A stretch of DNA of 64,000 nt from Lineus longissimus (GCF_910592395.1 NC_088321.1:14942001-15006000), one strand, 5' to 3'; positions 1 through 10,945 are shown, counted from the stretch's first letter. The notes: a model not told the origin generated them from the letters alone. Made by a program: numbers and translations.

Positions 1-179
1 AATTAGTGTTGCTTGTTACATGTCACATTCAATGGCTCATTTGAGGATAGTTTCTGTGATTCTACTTTACCATGAGCAGGCCCATTAAAACCTAAACTGT
101 GTAGTTTGTGCTCTGTAGTATGTGATATAAAAAGTTGTAAATCTGGTTATTGTAGTAAAGATTGTAGAATGGAATATCC

Positions 180-703
180 GCGGGATGCCCTAATCTGAGA
201 GCCAAGAGCCAAGACGCTGTTAAAGAGCCAATTAAGTGCTGCCAGGAAAGCCCCGAGCCAAAGAAAAAGTTTAGGCTAATGAAACTTTGGGAATCCTAAG
301 CCTACAGGTACCCTACTTGATAAAAAATTAATTTATTATGTAATCATTTATGACATTGTAAGAAATCACCACCTTGATAGCTATATGGTTCACAGTCTAC
401 CATGCCAGGATTTTTTATTGTACTCTTGTTATGCCGTCAATACAATAGGGCAAGTACAGTGTACATGAGTCTGCACTTCATACACTGTGTACAATCGCAC
501 TTGTTTGTCATTCCTGCCGTATCATGTAGCCTTGCGCAAATAGTTCAATCAAAATTGTTTTAAAAAGGCATGATATTGCTCAAATTTGTAAATTCTTGAT
601 TGAAATCTGCCAATTCAAGTAATGAGATAGCGGTACTCTGCCTATCTGTACTATAAAAAACCGACGGTTATTGCGGCTCTTGGCTCTAGGATTAGGGTGT
701 CCC
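180..703. mobile_element. Non-autonomous DNA element nested in the satellite (copy 1)
   Basis: The ends are inverted: CCCTAATCTGAGAGCCAAGA near 190 faces GGCTCTTGGCTCTAGGATTA near 676-695, and the similarity runs out to GGGA at both tips. The direct repeat AATATCC flanks the pair at 173-179 and 704-710, as expected of a target-site duplication. About 524 bp long with no transposase frame, so a MITE-like element; a 7-8 bp duplication would suit the hAT superfamily, which is inference. The same element recurs about 1585 bp later, so it was present before the satellite was amplified. Confidence 0.6.
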
Positions 704-1764
704 AATATCCACACCTGGTATTCTTTAGTTACTGTGTAGTGACCTTTTTGTTTTCACTTTTAAAAACCTATTCGATTTGCCGCACTGAAGGTCCCTCCAG
801 AGATTGTTGGACTGGGTCCATTAAATGTGACAAAAATATCCAACACCTATTTACAAATGAAGTGAGGGGTCAGCCTTTTGGTGTAACTCCATATAACTGT
901 CTGGTGATTTCGCTCTGGGCTTGTGACATTCTGATCGGTCTGAAATAATCATTGTCGCCCATCCCTCAATTTGAGGCCTGTGTCCCGATGGTGGCGTTGA
1001 ATGGCAAAATCAAAGGGGCATGACGGCGGTTAAACCTATTGCGAATGGGCAGCATCACAACCAGTTCTGAGATCTGGGGGTGGTGTAGGATATCTGGTTA
1101 CCACGCACACATCTCTTGAATCTGCGGTGGGTTGGTACCCCACGCTACGTAAGGGGAGGTTCTGGGTAAGACTTGGTCCACGTGAATAGGTTGTACCTGA
1201 AAGATGAGAAGTTGCGAATGGTCGCCTTAGAATATGTCCTTCGACCAGCTAGTGCTAACCCGGTCACTGTCTCCAGGTCACCACACCTTGGTCAATGAGC
1301 GGGCGAAGAACCCAATGGCTCCGTCAGGAGTACATCGTCAACTTCAGCCCGTAGACAAACCGGTGCACGCACAAATATCTTAGCTGAGAGTGGGGGACGT
1401 ACTTGCTTCTCATCGGGGTAATACAGTACCACTGTATACAATGACCCCATTTTAGTTGGATTTTACTGAGGAGTGGACGATAATGAGAATTTCAGGCCAG
1501 TCCGATTGTCACCAGTTCAGAGGGCGATTACCTGATAGTTATGTGGCATTCCATCAAACGGTGAACTCTTTCACATCCTTTGTAAATTAGTGTTGCTTGT
1601 TACATGTCACATTCAATGGCTCATTTGAGGATAGTTTCTGTGATTCTACTTTACCATGAGCAGGCCCATTAAAACCTAAACTGTGTAGTTTGTGCTCTGT
1701 AGTATGTGATATAAAAAGTTGTAAATCTGGTTATTGTAGTAAAGATTGTAGAATGGAATATCCG

Positions 1765-2291
1765 CGGGATGCCCTAATCTGAGAGCCAAGAGCCAAGACG
1801 CTGTTAAAGAGCCAATTAAGTGCTGCCAGGAAAGCCCCGAGCCAAAGAAAAAGTTTAGGCTAATGAAACTTTGGGAATCCTAAGCCTACAGGTACCCTAC
1901 TTGATAAAAAATTAATTTATTATGTAATCATTTATGACATTGTAAGAAATCACCACCTTGATAGCTATATGGTTCACAGTCTACCATGCCAGGATTTTTT
2001 ATTGTACTCTTGTTATGCCGTCAATACAATAGGGCAAGTACAGTGTACATGAGTCTGCACTTCATACACTGTGTACATTAATCGCACTTGTTTGTCATTC
2101 CTGTCGTATCATGTAGCCTTGCGCAAATAGTTCAATCAAAATTGTTTTAAAAAGGCATGATATTGCTCAAATTTGTAAATTCTTGATTGAAATCTGCCAA
2201 TTCAAGTAATGAGATAGCGGTACTCTGCCTATCTGTACTATAAAAAAACCGACGGTTATTGCGGCTCTTGGCTCTAGGATTAGGGTGTCCC
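1765..2291. mobile_element. Same nested element, satellite copy 2
   Basis: Second copy of the element with inverted CCCTAATC...GATTAGGG ends and AATATCC flanks, at the same place in the second satellite unit. It carries the same borders and nearly the same interior, including a few small indels. Confidence 0.6.
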
Positions 2292-3540
2292 AATATCCAC
2301 ACCTGGTATTCTTTAGTTACTGTGTAGTGACCTTTTTGTTTTCACTTTTAAAAACCTATTCGATTTGCCGCACTGAAGGTCCCTCCAGAGATTGTTGGAC
2401 TGGGTCCATTAAATGTGACAAAAATATCCAACACCTATTAACAAATGAAGTGAGGGGTCAGCCTTTTGGTGTAACTCCATATAACTGTCTGGTGATTTCG
2501 CTCTGGGCTTGTGACATTCTGATCGGTCTGAAATAATCATTGTCGCCCATCCCTCAATTTGAGGCCTGTGTCCCGATGGTGGCGTTGAATGGCAAAATCA
2601 AAGGGGCATGACGGCGGTTAAACCTATTGCGAATGGGCAGCATCACAACCAGTTCTGAGATCTGGGGGTGGTGTAGGATATCTGGTTACCACGCACACAT
2701 CTCTTGAATCTGCGGTGGGTTGGTACCCCACGCTACGTAAGGGGAGGTTCTGGGTAAGACTTGGTCCACGTGAATAGGTTGTACCTGAAAGATGAGAAGT
2801 TGCGAATGGTCGCCTTAGAATATGTCCTTCGACCAGCTAGTGCTAACCCGGTCACTGTCTCCAGGTCACCACACCTTGGTCAATGAGCGGGCGAAGAACC
2901 CAATGGCTCCGTCAGGAGTACATCGTCAACTTCAGCCCGTAGTCAAACCGGTGCACGCACAAATATCTTAGCTGAGAGTGGGGGACGTACTTGCTTCTCA
3001 TCGGGGTAATACAGTACCACTGTATACAATGACCCCATTTTAGTTGGATTTTACTGAGGAGTGGACGATAATGAGAATTTCAGGCCAGTCCGATCGTCAC
3101 CAGTTCAGAGGGTGATTACCTGATAGTTATGTGGCATTCCATCAAACTGTGAACTCTTTCACATCCTTTGTAAATTAGTGTTGCTTGTTACATGTCACAT
3201 TCAATGGCTCATTTGAGGATAGTTTCTGTGATTCTACTTTACCATGAGCAGGCCCATTAAAACCTAAACTGTGTAGTTTGTGCTCTGTAGTATGTGATAT
3301 AAAAAGTTGTAAATCTGGTTATTGTAGTAAAGATTGTAGAATGGAATATCCGCGGGATGCCCTAATCTGAGAGCCAAGAGCCAAGACGCTGTTAAAGAGC
3401 CAATTAAGTGCTGCCAGGAAAGCCCCGAGCCAAAGGAAAAGTTTAGGCTAATGAAACTTTGGGAATCCTAAGCCTACAGGTACCCTACTTGATAAAAAAT
3501 AAATATATTATGTAACCATTTATGACGTTGTAAGACATCG

Positions 3541-3690
3541 CCAGTCTGATTGTCACCAGTACCTGATAGTTATGTGGTGTTCCTGTCAAACTTTTAACTC
3601 TTTCACGTCCATTGTAAAGTAGTGTTGCTTGTTACATGTTACATTCAATGGCTCATTTGAGGATAGTTTCTGTGATTCTAATCCACCATG
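3541..3690. repeat. Diverged, rearranged satellite fragment
   Basis: Pieces of the 1.58-kb unit (the part around the unit junction: CAGTC..ATTGTCACCAG, CTCTTTCAC, TTGCTTGTTACATG, CATTCAATGGCTCATTTGAG) reappear with more substitutions and deletions. This looks like the old edge of the array, not homogenised with the others. Confidence 0.75.
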
Positions 3691-3699
3691 AGCACCATG

Positions 3700-4890
3700 C
3701 ATTTCTACAAGTTCTAGCATTGTCGGGGGCATAGCTAGTGGAAGAGGGCAAATGCCCACCCCCCCCCTCCAGACGTCACCAAAAAGTTTGTTTTTGACCA
3801 CGATTTCGGTAGAAAAATTTGAAGAAGTGTTATTTTGCCCCCTAAAGATCTAAAAGCTAGCCATGCCGCTTTCATTGTAAATTTAGTTATTATCGGAATT
3901 AAAAACTGCAATAAGTACCATCTTGTTTGCTTAATTGTACATCATGACTCTATAGGATTGACGCTGCAGAAGTAATATGATGAAAATGGGCGAAGCAATA
4001 AGATAAAAATGTTGTTACTGCATTTTAGGTGTAGAATACCTGCGGAACACAACAAACTGAGACGGCTCAAATTGTCCCAGATCTGCCCAGTCTAGATTTC
4101 GGGGAATGGAGACAACTTACTAGCTGTGCATTGTATGTCCACCAACCCAAATCCAGCGCCTGTTGATAAAAATCTTTTGAGGAACCAGCTCCAAGTAGAC
4201 TCTGGACGCAATGAACTGGCTTGGCCTTGGTACCTGATACATCAAGGAAGGACAATCGGGATGACGAATGGACTGCACATGAGTCTGGTCCTCAGATGTG
4301 ACACAAATGTGTAAAGAGGTCTTGCTATCATTGCTTAATGCTTGATGGTCTTGTCTGATAGGCAGACCTAGCTTCTATTAACAAGCCTAGTATATGCAAG
4401 TACAGAAAGGGCCCGTAAAACCCCCAAGTTGTGTCTTATTAACTCGCACAACTTGGTGAGTGTAATGGTTACGTATGTATAAAGTGTAAACAAAATTCAT
4501 ATATCCATCATGTCCATCGAATCTGAAAAATTTGTGCAGACCCATGACAATTCTGGTTCCGGTACAGTAGCAGGTGGAAAATTCAATTATTATTTCACCA
4601 CAAAGAGCTGCTTCTGTCCGCAGATATGAGACAGCTACTGGGGCGGGGACTATTTCTTTATTGGGCCTTATTGTTCAGCGTCTCCAAGGAACTCTATTTT
4701 AGAGTCCAATTTGGGGGGTGGGGGGGGGCTTTTTCCCCCCAATGTACTGACTAAAACCTGTCACTTTCAGAGAACGGGGGAGGGGGTTTGGGGGGCCCAT
4801 GTCAAACAGTTGTGTGAGTTCACTAGAGCTTGCTCTTTACATATTAGTGGCTGCATGCTCATTTTTTTTAGTGGCTGCGTGCTCATTTTT
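3700..4890. other. Intergenic, nothing recognised
   Basis: Short open frames on both strands show no family resemblance. It contains G/C homopolymer runs near 3758 and 4712-4740 and otherwise unremarkable AT-rich sequence. Confidence 0.5.
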
Positions 4891-4892
4891 TT

Positions 4893-5280
4893 CTTCAATA
4901 TTTTAAAATATTATGAACAACTTAAGATTCTGAGCTGAAATTTGCAGGATATATTTGTGTCACTATCAGGATGTTGTAAACAAAATTTCGTTGAGATTCA
5001 ATCAATTTGAAATTACTTGTAATTTCCCTCTGCCAGCTGGAATATCCATAGTAGCTTCTGGGTCTTTTTTTTATATATTTCAAAATATTACGAAAAACTT
5101 GAAATTCTGAGCTGAAATTTGCAGGATATATTTGTGTCACTATCAGGATGTTGTACACAAAATTTTGTTGAGATTCAATCAATTTGAAATTACTTGGTAA
5201 TTTTCCCTCTGCCAGCTGGAATATCCATAGTAGCTTCTGGGTCTTTTTTTAAATATTTCAAAATATTACGAAAAACTTGT
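4893..5280. repeat. Tandem ~178-bp dispersed repeat (family A), two copies plus a stub
   Basis: The segment GAGCTGAAATTTGCAGGATA occurs at 4932 and again at 5109, and TCTGCCAGCTGGAATATCCA follows each, giving a period near 178 bp. A third unit starts at about 5242 and stops by 5280. Related copies lie at 11288-11610, 35815-35972 (reverse) and 36470-36720, so this is a dispersed family with local tandem amplification. Confidence 0.85.
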
Positions 5281-5552
5281 TTTATTTTAGTATAAAAATG
5301 TTTTATTTTAGTATATGGAATACAAAACAATCACAAAAACTTACTTTTGCTTTCATTTAAGTGAAATAATTAGAATTGCAATTGCGGCCCGTCATGAATA
5401 TAAGTTTATTTTTCAACGACAACAACGTATTTTCCAATGCATTCCATGATGACGTCATCCTCCACAAAAAGGTGGATTCTGGAACTACTGGCAAATTGCT
5501 ATCAATAAAGTCAGCTGGGACGAGATTGGAAGGAAGCACCCGATTTCACGCG

Positions 5553-5600
5553 GTACTTGTACAAGGTTTTACTGTTTCAAATCTTTATCACCTACCAACA
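5553..5600. repeat. Short dispersed repeat fragment
   Basis: The stretch with CAAGGTTTTACTGTTTCAAA and CTTTATCACCTACC matches 37213-37253 (CCAAGGTTTCACTGTTTCCA, then TTTATCACCTACC). At 37 kb the match runs straight into a pogo-like element; the origin is unknown. Confidence 0.55.
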
Positions 5601-6153
5601 AAAGATCCAGCATACGTGGAGAGTTACACAGTTGCCAAGAGTGGACTTTATACAAAGGCAAAAGTGTCCATGCATGGATCTCTATGATTGAATGATGGTG
5701 ATTAAACGTCCATGGACCATCATAAATCCATTCGCCATGATGATGACAATGATGATGATAACAAAAATACCAAAAAGACATTCGTTATGAGAGCATTTAT
5801 GTACAGACATTGATTATAATTCCAGTGGTATCTAGCAGCTATAACAGAACACTTCTCCAGACTTGTAAACGTGGCAACAGGACATAAACCGACTCTTAAA
5901 CCTGGATGGAACCCTCGACTAAGAGACACTTACGACCTTGAAGTCAGGTACGACTCTCTGGGGTAATGAATTTACTGTGGTAAGCATTACATCCTGTACT
6001 GGGTTTACTGTGTATTACATCCTTTTATGGGTTTACATTGACTGTGGTTAACCCAGGATATTAGGATAGGTTTCATGCAACAACAGTATCTTGTCGGATG
6101 AGACGGCATCTATATCATATCGTACGTTTCAATCCTTGCTTTCTTTCTTACAG

Positions 6154-6325
6154 AATATCGCGGAGAGCTACGAACGTATCCACAGGTCCAACCTGGTCGG
6201 AATGGGCATTATGCCGCTGCAGTACCTCGAGGGCGACCGTGGAGACGCACGGACTCACCGGCAAGGAGCAGTTCTCGATAACCCTGCCAGACAAGTTGAA
6301 ACCTACCCAGATATACAGAGTTGAG
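6154..6325 (+). pseudogene. ACO1: Damaged aconitase/IRP penultimate exon, copy 1
   Basis: After TTACAG the frame gives [20 protein letters not shown], the conserved [15 protein letters not shown] block of cytosolic aconitase/iron regulatory protein domain 4. Compared with copy 3, the four codons for RAVI are missing (a 12-bp deletion between ATC repeats). Two further bases are missing where copy 3 has GGGAGAGACC (here GGGCGACC), which shifts the frame; the family sequence ([20 protein letters not shown]) continues in another frame. The 3' part LKPTQIY is read correctly up to a GT donor at 6326. It cannot encode a working exon as it stands. Confidence 0.85.
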
Positions 6326-6923
6326 GTTGGTATTCTTCCAAGTGACGAAATCCATCCTGGTCATACGTTGCCGACACATGTATGCCATAAGGCAATATCG
6401 ACTTCATACTTAGGCAAAAGTGTCCATGCATGGATCTATGAATGATGGTGATTAAATATTCATACATGCATGGACCTCCCTGGAATGTCCATGGGCCATC
6501 GTAGATCCATTCGCCAAGTAATTATAATGATGATGATAATGATGATGATAACAAAAATACAAAAAAGACATTCGTTATGACAGCTTATTTTATTATACAG
6601 ACATTATAATTCCAGTGGTATCTAGTAGCTATAACAGAACACTTCTCCAGACTTGTAACCGTGGTACTGGGACACAAACCGACTCTTAAACCTGGGTGGA
6701 ACCCTCAACTAAGGGACACTTACGACCTTGAAGTCCGGTACAACTCTCTGGGGTAATGGATTTACTGTGTTGACTGTTGAGTAGTACATCATGTAATGGG
6801 TTTACATTGACTGTGGTTAACCCAGGATATTTAGGATAGGTTTCATGCAACAGCAGTATCTTGTCGGGTGAGACGGCATCTATATCATATCATACGTTTC
6901 AATCCTTGCTTCCTTTCTTACAG

Positions 6924-7092
6924 AATATCGCGGAGAGCTACGAACGTATCCACAGGTCCAACCTGGTCGGAATGGGCATTATGCCGCTGCAGTACCTCGA
7001 GGGCGACCGTGGAGACGCACGGACTCACCGGCAAGGAACAGTTCTCGATAACGCTGCCAGACGAGTTGAAACCTACCCAGATATACGGAGTA
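6924..7092 (+). pseudogene. ACO1: Damaged aconitase/IRP penultimate exon, copy 2
   Basis: It is almost identical to copy 1, with the same 12-bp and 2-bp losses, so it was duplicated after those changes occurred. The end diverges after CAGATATACGGAG: the usual GTTGGTATTC donor region is replaced by unrelated sequence (TATGGTTCAGGATC), leaving no clear splice donor. It is therefore less likely than copy 1 to be spliced. Confidence 0.85.
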
Positions 7093-7336
7093 TGGTTCAG
7101 GATCATCGAGAGATTGGCCAGCCAAAGGACCATGGATGCTGGTGAGGATTTTTTGGTCTTATTTTAGTCGGTCTTTCCTCAGTAAAAAAATTATAGGCTG
7201 TCATCGTTGTATAGGTTTACATTGACTGTGGTTAACCCAGGATATTAGGATAGGTTTCATGCAACAGCAGTATCTGTCAGGTGAGACAGCATCTATATCA
7301 TATCATACGTTTCAATCCTTGCTTCCTTTCTTACAG

Positions 7337-7523
7337 AATATCCGCGCTGTCATCGCGGAGAGCTACGAACGTATCCACAGGTCCAACCTGGTCGGAATGG
7401 GCATTATGCTGCTGCAGTACCTCGAGGGAGAGACCGTGGAGACGCACGGACTCACCGGCAAGGAGCAGTTCTCGATAACGCTGCCAGACAAGTTGAAACC
7501 TACCCCAGATATACGAAGTCAAG
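7337..7523 (+). CDS. ACO1: Aconitase/IRP penultimate exon, copy 3 (nearly intact)
   Basis: Cytosolic aconitase interconverts citrate and isocitrate using a 4Fe-4S cluster; in animals the same protein without its cluster binds iron-responsive elements in mRNA (IRP1). This exon opens after CTTACAG in phase 0 with [20 protein letters not shown] and continues GMGIMLLQYLEGETVETHGL, then [16 protein letters not shown], the family sequence without gaps. Near the end there are four C residues (CCTACCCCAG) where copies 1 and 2 have three. The extra C shifts the last residues out of frame, whereas a three-C version would read QIYEVK and join the terminal exon in phase 0. The cause is either an assembly error or a real frameshift. 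Earlier exons are not in the window. Confidence 0.8.
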
Positions 7524-7604
7524 GTTGGTATTCTTCCGAGTGGTGAAATCCATCCTGGTCATACGTTGCCGACACATGTATGCCATAAGGCAGCATCAAA
7601 GGCC

Positions 7605-7749
7605 AGGGCCCGGTTGTTCAAAACAAATTATGTCCATAACGCTGGCATCAACAAAGCCTTATCTCCTTCAGCTAAGCCCTTAAGACTTTACGCCAAGTAA
7701 AGTTAACGCCGGGGATAGTGACAAAATTGGCTTTGAACAACTGGGCCTT
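7605..7749. mobile_element. MITE-like element with GGCCC(A/G)GTTGTTCAAA ends
   Basis: GGCCCGGTTGTTCAAAAC at the left faces GGCTTTGAACAACTGGGCC at the right, an inverted repeat of about 18 bp around a 110-bp unique centre. It lies in the last aconitase intron. Confidence 0.6.
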
Positions 7750-7839
7750 GGAATAACTGAAAAATATATGTCTGTTCAATACCAAGTTCTTTTAAGTGTT
7801 TCGCAAATTGGTCTTCAGGATCCCTTATTGGAACATGGC

Positions 7840-7945
7840 ACGAAACCATGCAGACAGTTTTTATCACAGTGGCTTGCAATAATTGTCACTTTGATGCACA
7901 ATATCGCTGCAATGAGTGATAAAAAGATTGCGGCTGAAACAACCT
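7840..7945. mobile_element. Small palindromic element
   Basis: GCAGACAGTTTTTATCACAG faces GTGATAAAAAGATTGCGGC, and the inner part TTGCAATA / ATCGCTGCAA is also complementary. A related stretch occurs at 45805-45995. Probably a fold-back MITE family. Confidence 0.5.
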
Positions 7946-8018
7946 TACATCACAAGTTTAGAAGACTCACCAGACACTTAAAATGATAACTATATGAACT
8001 AAATATTCTTTATTTTAG

Positions 8019-8129
8019 GTGAACGATGGACGGAGCTTCAAAGATTTCGTTCGATTCGACACCGAAGTGGAACTGGAATACTTCAGGAACGGTGGCATTC
8101 TTAACTACATGATTCGTAACATGCTGTAA
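8019..8129 (+). CDS. ACO1: Aconitase/IRP terminal coding exon
   Basis: After TATTTTAG the phase-0 frame reads [20 protein letters not shown] and [16 protein letters not shown], then TAA. This matches the C-terminal end of ACO1/IRP proteins ([23 protein letters not shown] type). It gives 36 residues plus stop, with no damage. A possible AATAAA polyadenylation signal lies at 8961. The rest of the gene would be left of the window, beyond the satellite array, or lost. An intact terminal exon beside broken copies of the previous exon leaves open whether this is the live gene with assembly errors or a 3' pseudogene fragment. Confidence 0.85.
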   Translation: MNDGRSFKDFVRFDTEVELEYFRNGGILNYMIRNML

Positions 8130-8389
8130 ATAATTGCCATGGAAAGCGACGGTTGCTAAGGAACTGATTAAGGAAAATTTTGCTGTGGAAACAAACTGTT
8201 GCTATGGAAATGAAATGTAAGGCTATGATATTGGCATCCGCTAGGCGGTGTTGGCTGTCACTATGGTACGATGGTTTGATGGACGTCACAGGCGCCTGCC
8301 ATTGTTACATCGATATTTTTGAGGCGATAAGGCCTTTTTGTAATGTCCTACTGACAGCCAACACCACGTAGCTGTGGTCATAGGTTTGC

Positions 8390-8741
8390 TGGTGGCCAAT
8401 AGATTTCTGCAGTACTGTGAAAATGGGAGTATATGGGCACCGATATCAACAAACTGTGCACTTGGGGCCCCTCTAAACTCGGAGGAGTTGCCACTGTTTC
8501 GTCTTTGTGTCCGTGAGTAAGGCACTTGACCCTACTTGGTTCTCTTAACGCAGGAGTAAATCGGTTAGTTGGCAGAAATTATGATGTAATACTCCCAGAG
8601 TGTAGAGCTTGAACCACGAATGCACAGGCCAATAGCTAGGGGTAATAATGTAAAGTTCGAACAACTGAAACAAGTTGGATTGAGCGCTATAGAAGTCTCA
8701 TGATTATTATTACCAGTATCATTATTATTATTATTATTAAC
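8390..8741 (+). mobile_element. SINE (tail and body) in the aconitase 3' flank
   Basis: The sequence ends in TGAGCGCTATAGAAGTCTCA followed by a (ATT)n tract, a typical SINE tail. Upstream is GAGTAAGGCACTTGACCCTA, a stretch common in invertebrate tRNA-derived SINEs. The part CAATAGCTAGGGGTAATA is shared in reverse with 29225-29345. The tRNA-like head is not clear here, so the 5' limit is approximate. Confidence 0.6.
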
Positions 8742-9710
8742 TGAAGGAGATGGTGTAGAGTTACGTTAATACCAGCATTAGTTGGCATAAAGTCCAATGG
8801 ACACGAGGGTTGGCTATAGGTACCACCATTTTGGCTAGAACTTGGAATCTAAAAGCAATTAAATCTCTTTCAAAAAACAGGTCCTTTATGGTTCATTGTT
8901 ATTTTCTCATTTGTCTGATGATACACATATATCAATATGATGTGATACTGAGATTGTCAAAATAAATTAAAGAACATCAGAATTAGCATTTGTGTTGTTG
9001 GTGATATTTCCTCCTGTCAACTTTTGATAGCATGGCGTGTTAGAGCTGACAGAGATACCGACAAGATGTGGAAGCTGCTTTGAAAACCATGGAGAAGAAG
9101 AAGATACTGGATACTATGAGTAGACTGCTGCTGGGTAGTATTCTCCTGCTCCTGATGAAGCCATCGGAATTCCTTTTTGGATGACCCCTGTTGCTGCTGA
9201 CATACAGTTTGATATGATATTTTAATCCTATAAAGATCAAATTTATTATAATATGATAATTTCTTCTTTATCGGCAAATTGAATAAAAGCATCATATAGA
9301 AATGGATATCTCAAATTTTTTATTAAAATGACTGCATAAGAACTATAAATGATCAAATAGAAGATGTTTCCATTGAATAAAACTTCATTATGTGTCATCG
9401 TTGAGATGATGAAGATGCAAAAAGAAACCTACATGAGGATAAACCTAAACCACGCGAAAGAAAAAAACCCAAATGAATAAGTAAAAGTGGCACTTTGTGT
9501 TAGGTTGATCGGTTATAACGGCCGAGAAGGCCGAGGTATACTATTTTCAGATCTGTACAGAAGACTAAGGCTTTTGCTTTTTGTCTTTTGTGGGTGTGTT
9601 TCCCCTGGCGGTCTGATCAGATACCTTGGCATAGTTTCAAGGCGAATCCACGACACTCTTTTTAAGAATCCCAAAAAACACTCCTTTTTAAGAAAATTAT
9701 ACTTATGTTA
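8742..9710. other. Intergenic, nothing recognised
   Basis: AT-rich sequence with only short, unconvincing open frames and a possible AATAAA signal at 8961. Confidence 0.5.
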
Positions 9711-10510
9711 GTCTATTATTCTATCAAAATCATCAAAAAACCCAAAAAATTATCCTTTTTGGTAGCATTTCAGAGACATCTAAGAACGTTAGTAGCTGAC
9801 ACCCCACCCTTACCCTTACCCACCGCAGCGAACTTTACGAAGTAACCGCAGCAATTCATTATTCCCCTGGTGTTGATTTCTGAATTTTCCATCATCTTTT
9901 TGCAGCTTCATCTCCTCTAATAGATGAGATACAGATGTCTCCTATATGGAAAGGATGCGGTACATCATGTTACACATTCTTATGCAGTCAGGTCTCAATT
10001 AGTGACATATCAAGTTAGCAATTAAAAGTGAGATTCTGGTGATAAACTCATTAAATTTTGCTACATGGACTATCCAAGAGGTGCCCCTTAACTTTCAGAA
10101 AAGTTGTCAAGTCTATTATTCTATCAAAATCATCAAAAAACCCAAAAAATTATCCTTTTTGGTAGCATTTCAGAGACATCTAAGAACGTTAGTAGCTGAC
10201 ACCCCACCCTTACCCTTACCCACCGCAGCGAACTTTACGAAGTAACCGCAGCAATTCATTATTCCCCTGGTGTTGATTTCTGAATTTTCCATCATCTTTT
10301 TGCAGCTTCATCTCCTCTAATAGATGAGATACAGATGTCTCCTATATGGAAAGGATGCGGTACATCATGTTACACATTCTTATGCAGTCAGGTCTCAATT
10401 AGTGACATATCAAGTTAGCAATTAAAAGTGAGATTCTGGTGATAAACTCATTAAATTTTGCTACATGGACTATCCAAGAGGTGCCCCTTAACTTTCAGAA
10501 AAGTTGTCAA
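9711..10510. repeat. 400-bp tandem duplication, two apparently identical copies
   Basis: 9711-10110 and 10111-10510 appear identical by reading (both begin GTCTATTATTCTATCAAAAT and end CTTTCAGAAAAGTTGTCAA). A diverged third piece follows at about 10541-10640 (CTTATGCAGTCAGGTCTCAA and GATTCTGGTGATAAACTCAT with extra changes). It contains no gene. Confidence 0.95.
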
Positions 10511-10791
10511 GATCCATACTGTTTATCAGTAAAAAAGGTACTCATTCTTATGCAGTCAGGTCTCAATCAGTGACATATCAAGTAAGCAAGTGAGATTCTG
10601 GTGATAAACTCATTAAAATTTGCTGCATGGGACATCCATACTGTTTTTCAATAAAAAATTCCTGTACTGCTCCATTTCCACAACTTTTATTCTTCCCATC
10701 CAACACATTATGCTGGAAATACACAGCTGATGATGAAATGTTTTCAGCTTCAACAGACCTTTGGTCCACAGGAAGAATTCTATCCCAGACG

Positions 10792-10945
10792 AATCTTAGC
10801 CAATAGGCCGAGAATGCAGCTGAGATGACAAATCCATGATGTCCCAACAGAATCTTAGCCAATAGGCCGAGAAACCAAGATGGAGCAGGACTTCTGAACC
10901 AAGCTTTCCAAACTGAATCTTAGCCAATAGGCCGAGAGACCGAAA
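10792..10945. repeat. Three copies of a 22-bp motif, AATCTTAGCCAATAGGCCGA
   Basis: AATCTTAGCCAATAGGCCGA followed by GA occurs three times, about 60 bp apart (near 10793, 10851 and 10915). The spacer sequences share little beyond a loose C-rich or GAxxCAAG pattern. The motif holds CCAAT, but nothing else here looks like a promoter. Confidence 0.8.

Larger units (their letters stand above)
1..3535. repeat. 1.58-kb tandem satellite, ~2.2 copies
   Basis: The same sequence starts at 1, 1585 and 3173, a period of 1584 to 1588 bp. The first two copies are complete and differ by only a handful of substitutions and small indels; the third breaks off near 3535. The near-identity points to recent duplication or homogenisation. 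An 83-codon open frame at 697-948 and 2285-2536 has no ATG at its start, resembles no family I know and is simply copied with the unit, so I do not call it a gene. The array probably continues left of the window. Confidence 0.95.
5640..7180 (+). repeat. ~770-bp tandem segmental duplication carrying an aconitase exon
   Basis: Block 1 (about 5640-6410) and block 2 (about 6410-7180) match along their length: both have the CATGGATC..ATGATGGTGATTAAA stretch, the GAACACTTCTCCAGACTTGTAA stretch, the intron end and the exon. Equivalent points are 770 bp apart (for example exon starts 6154 and 6924). A third, shorter copy covers about 7205-7600. The duplicated exon is described separately. Confidence 0.9.

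Noticed and set aside
697-948. 83-codon open frame present in both satellite units
   Set aside because: It starts without ATG, is copied only as part of the unit, overlaps the end of the nested element and resembles no protein family I recognise.
5376-5687. 103-codon plus-strand frame upstream of the aconitase exons
   Set aside because: It shows no aconitase similarity and overlaps a dispersed repeat fragment and the start of the duplicated block.
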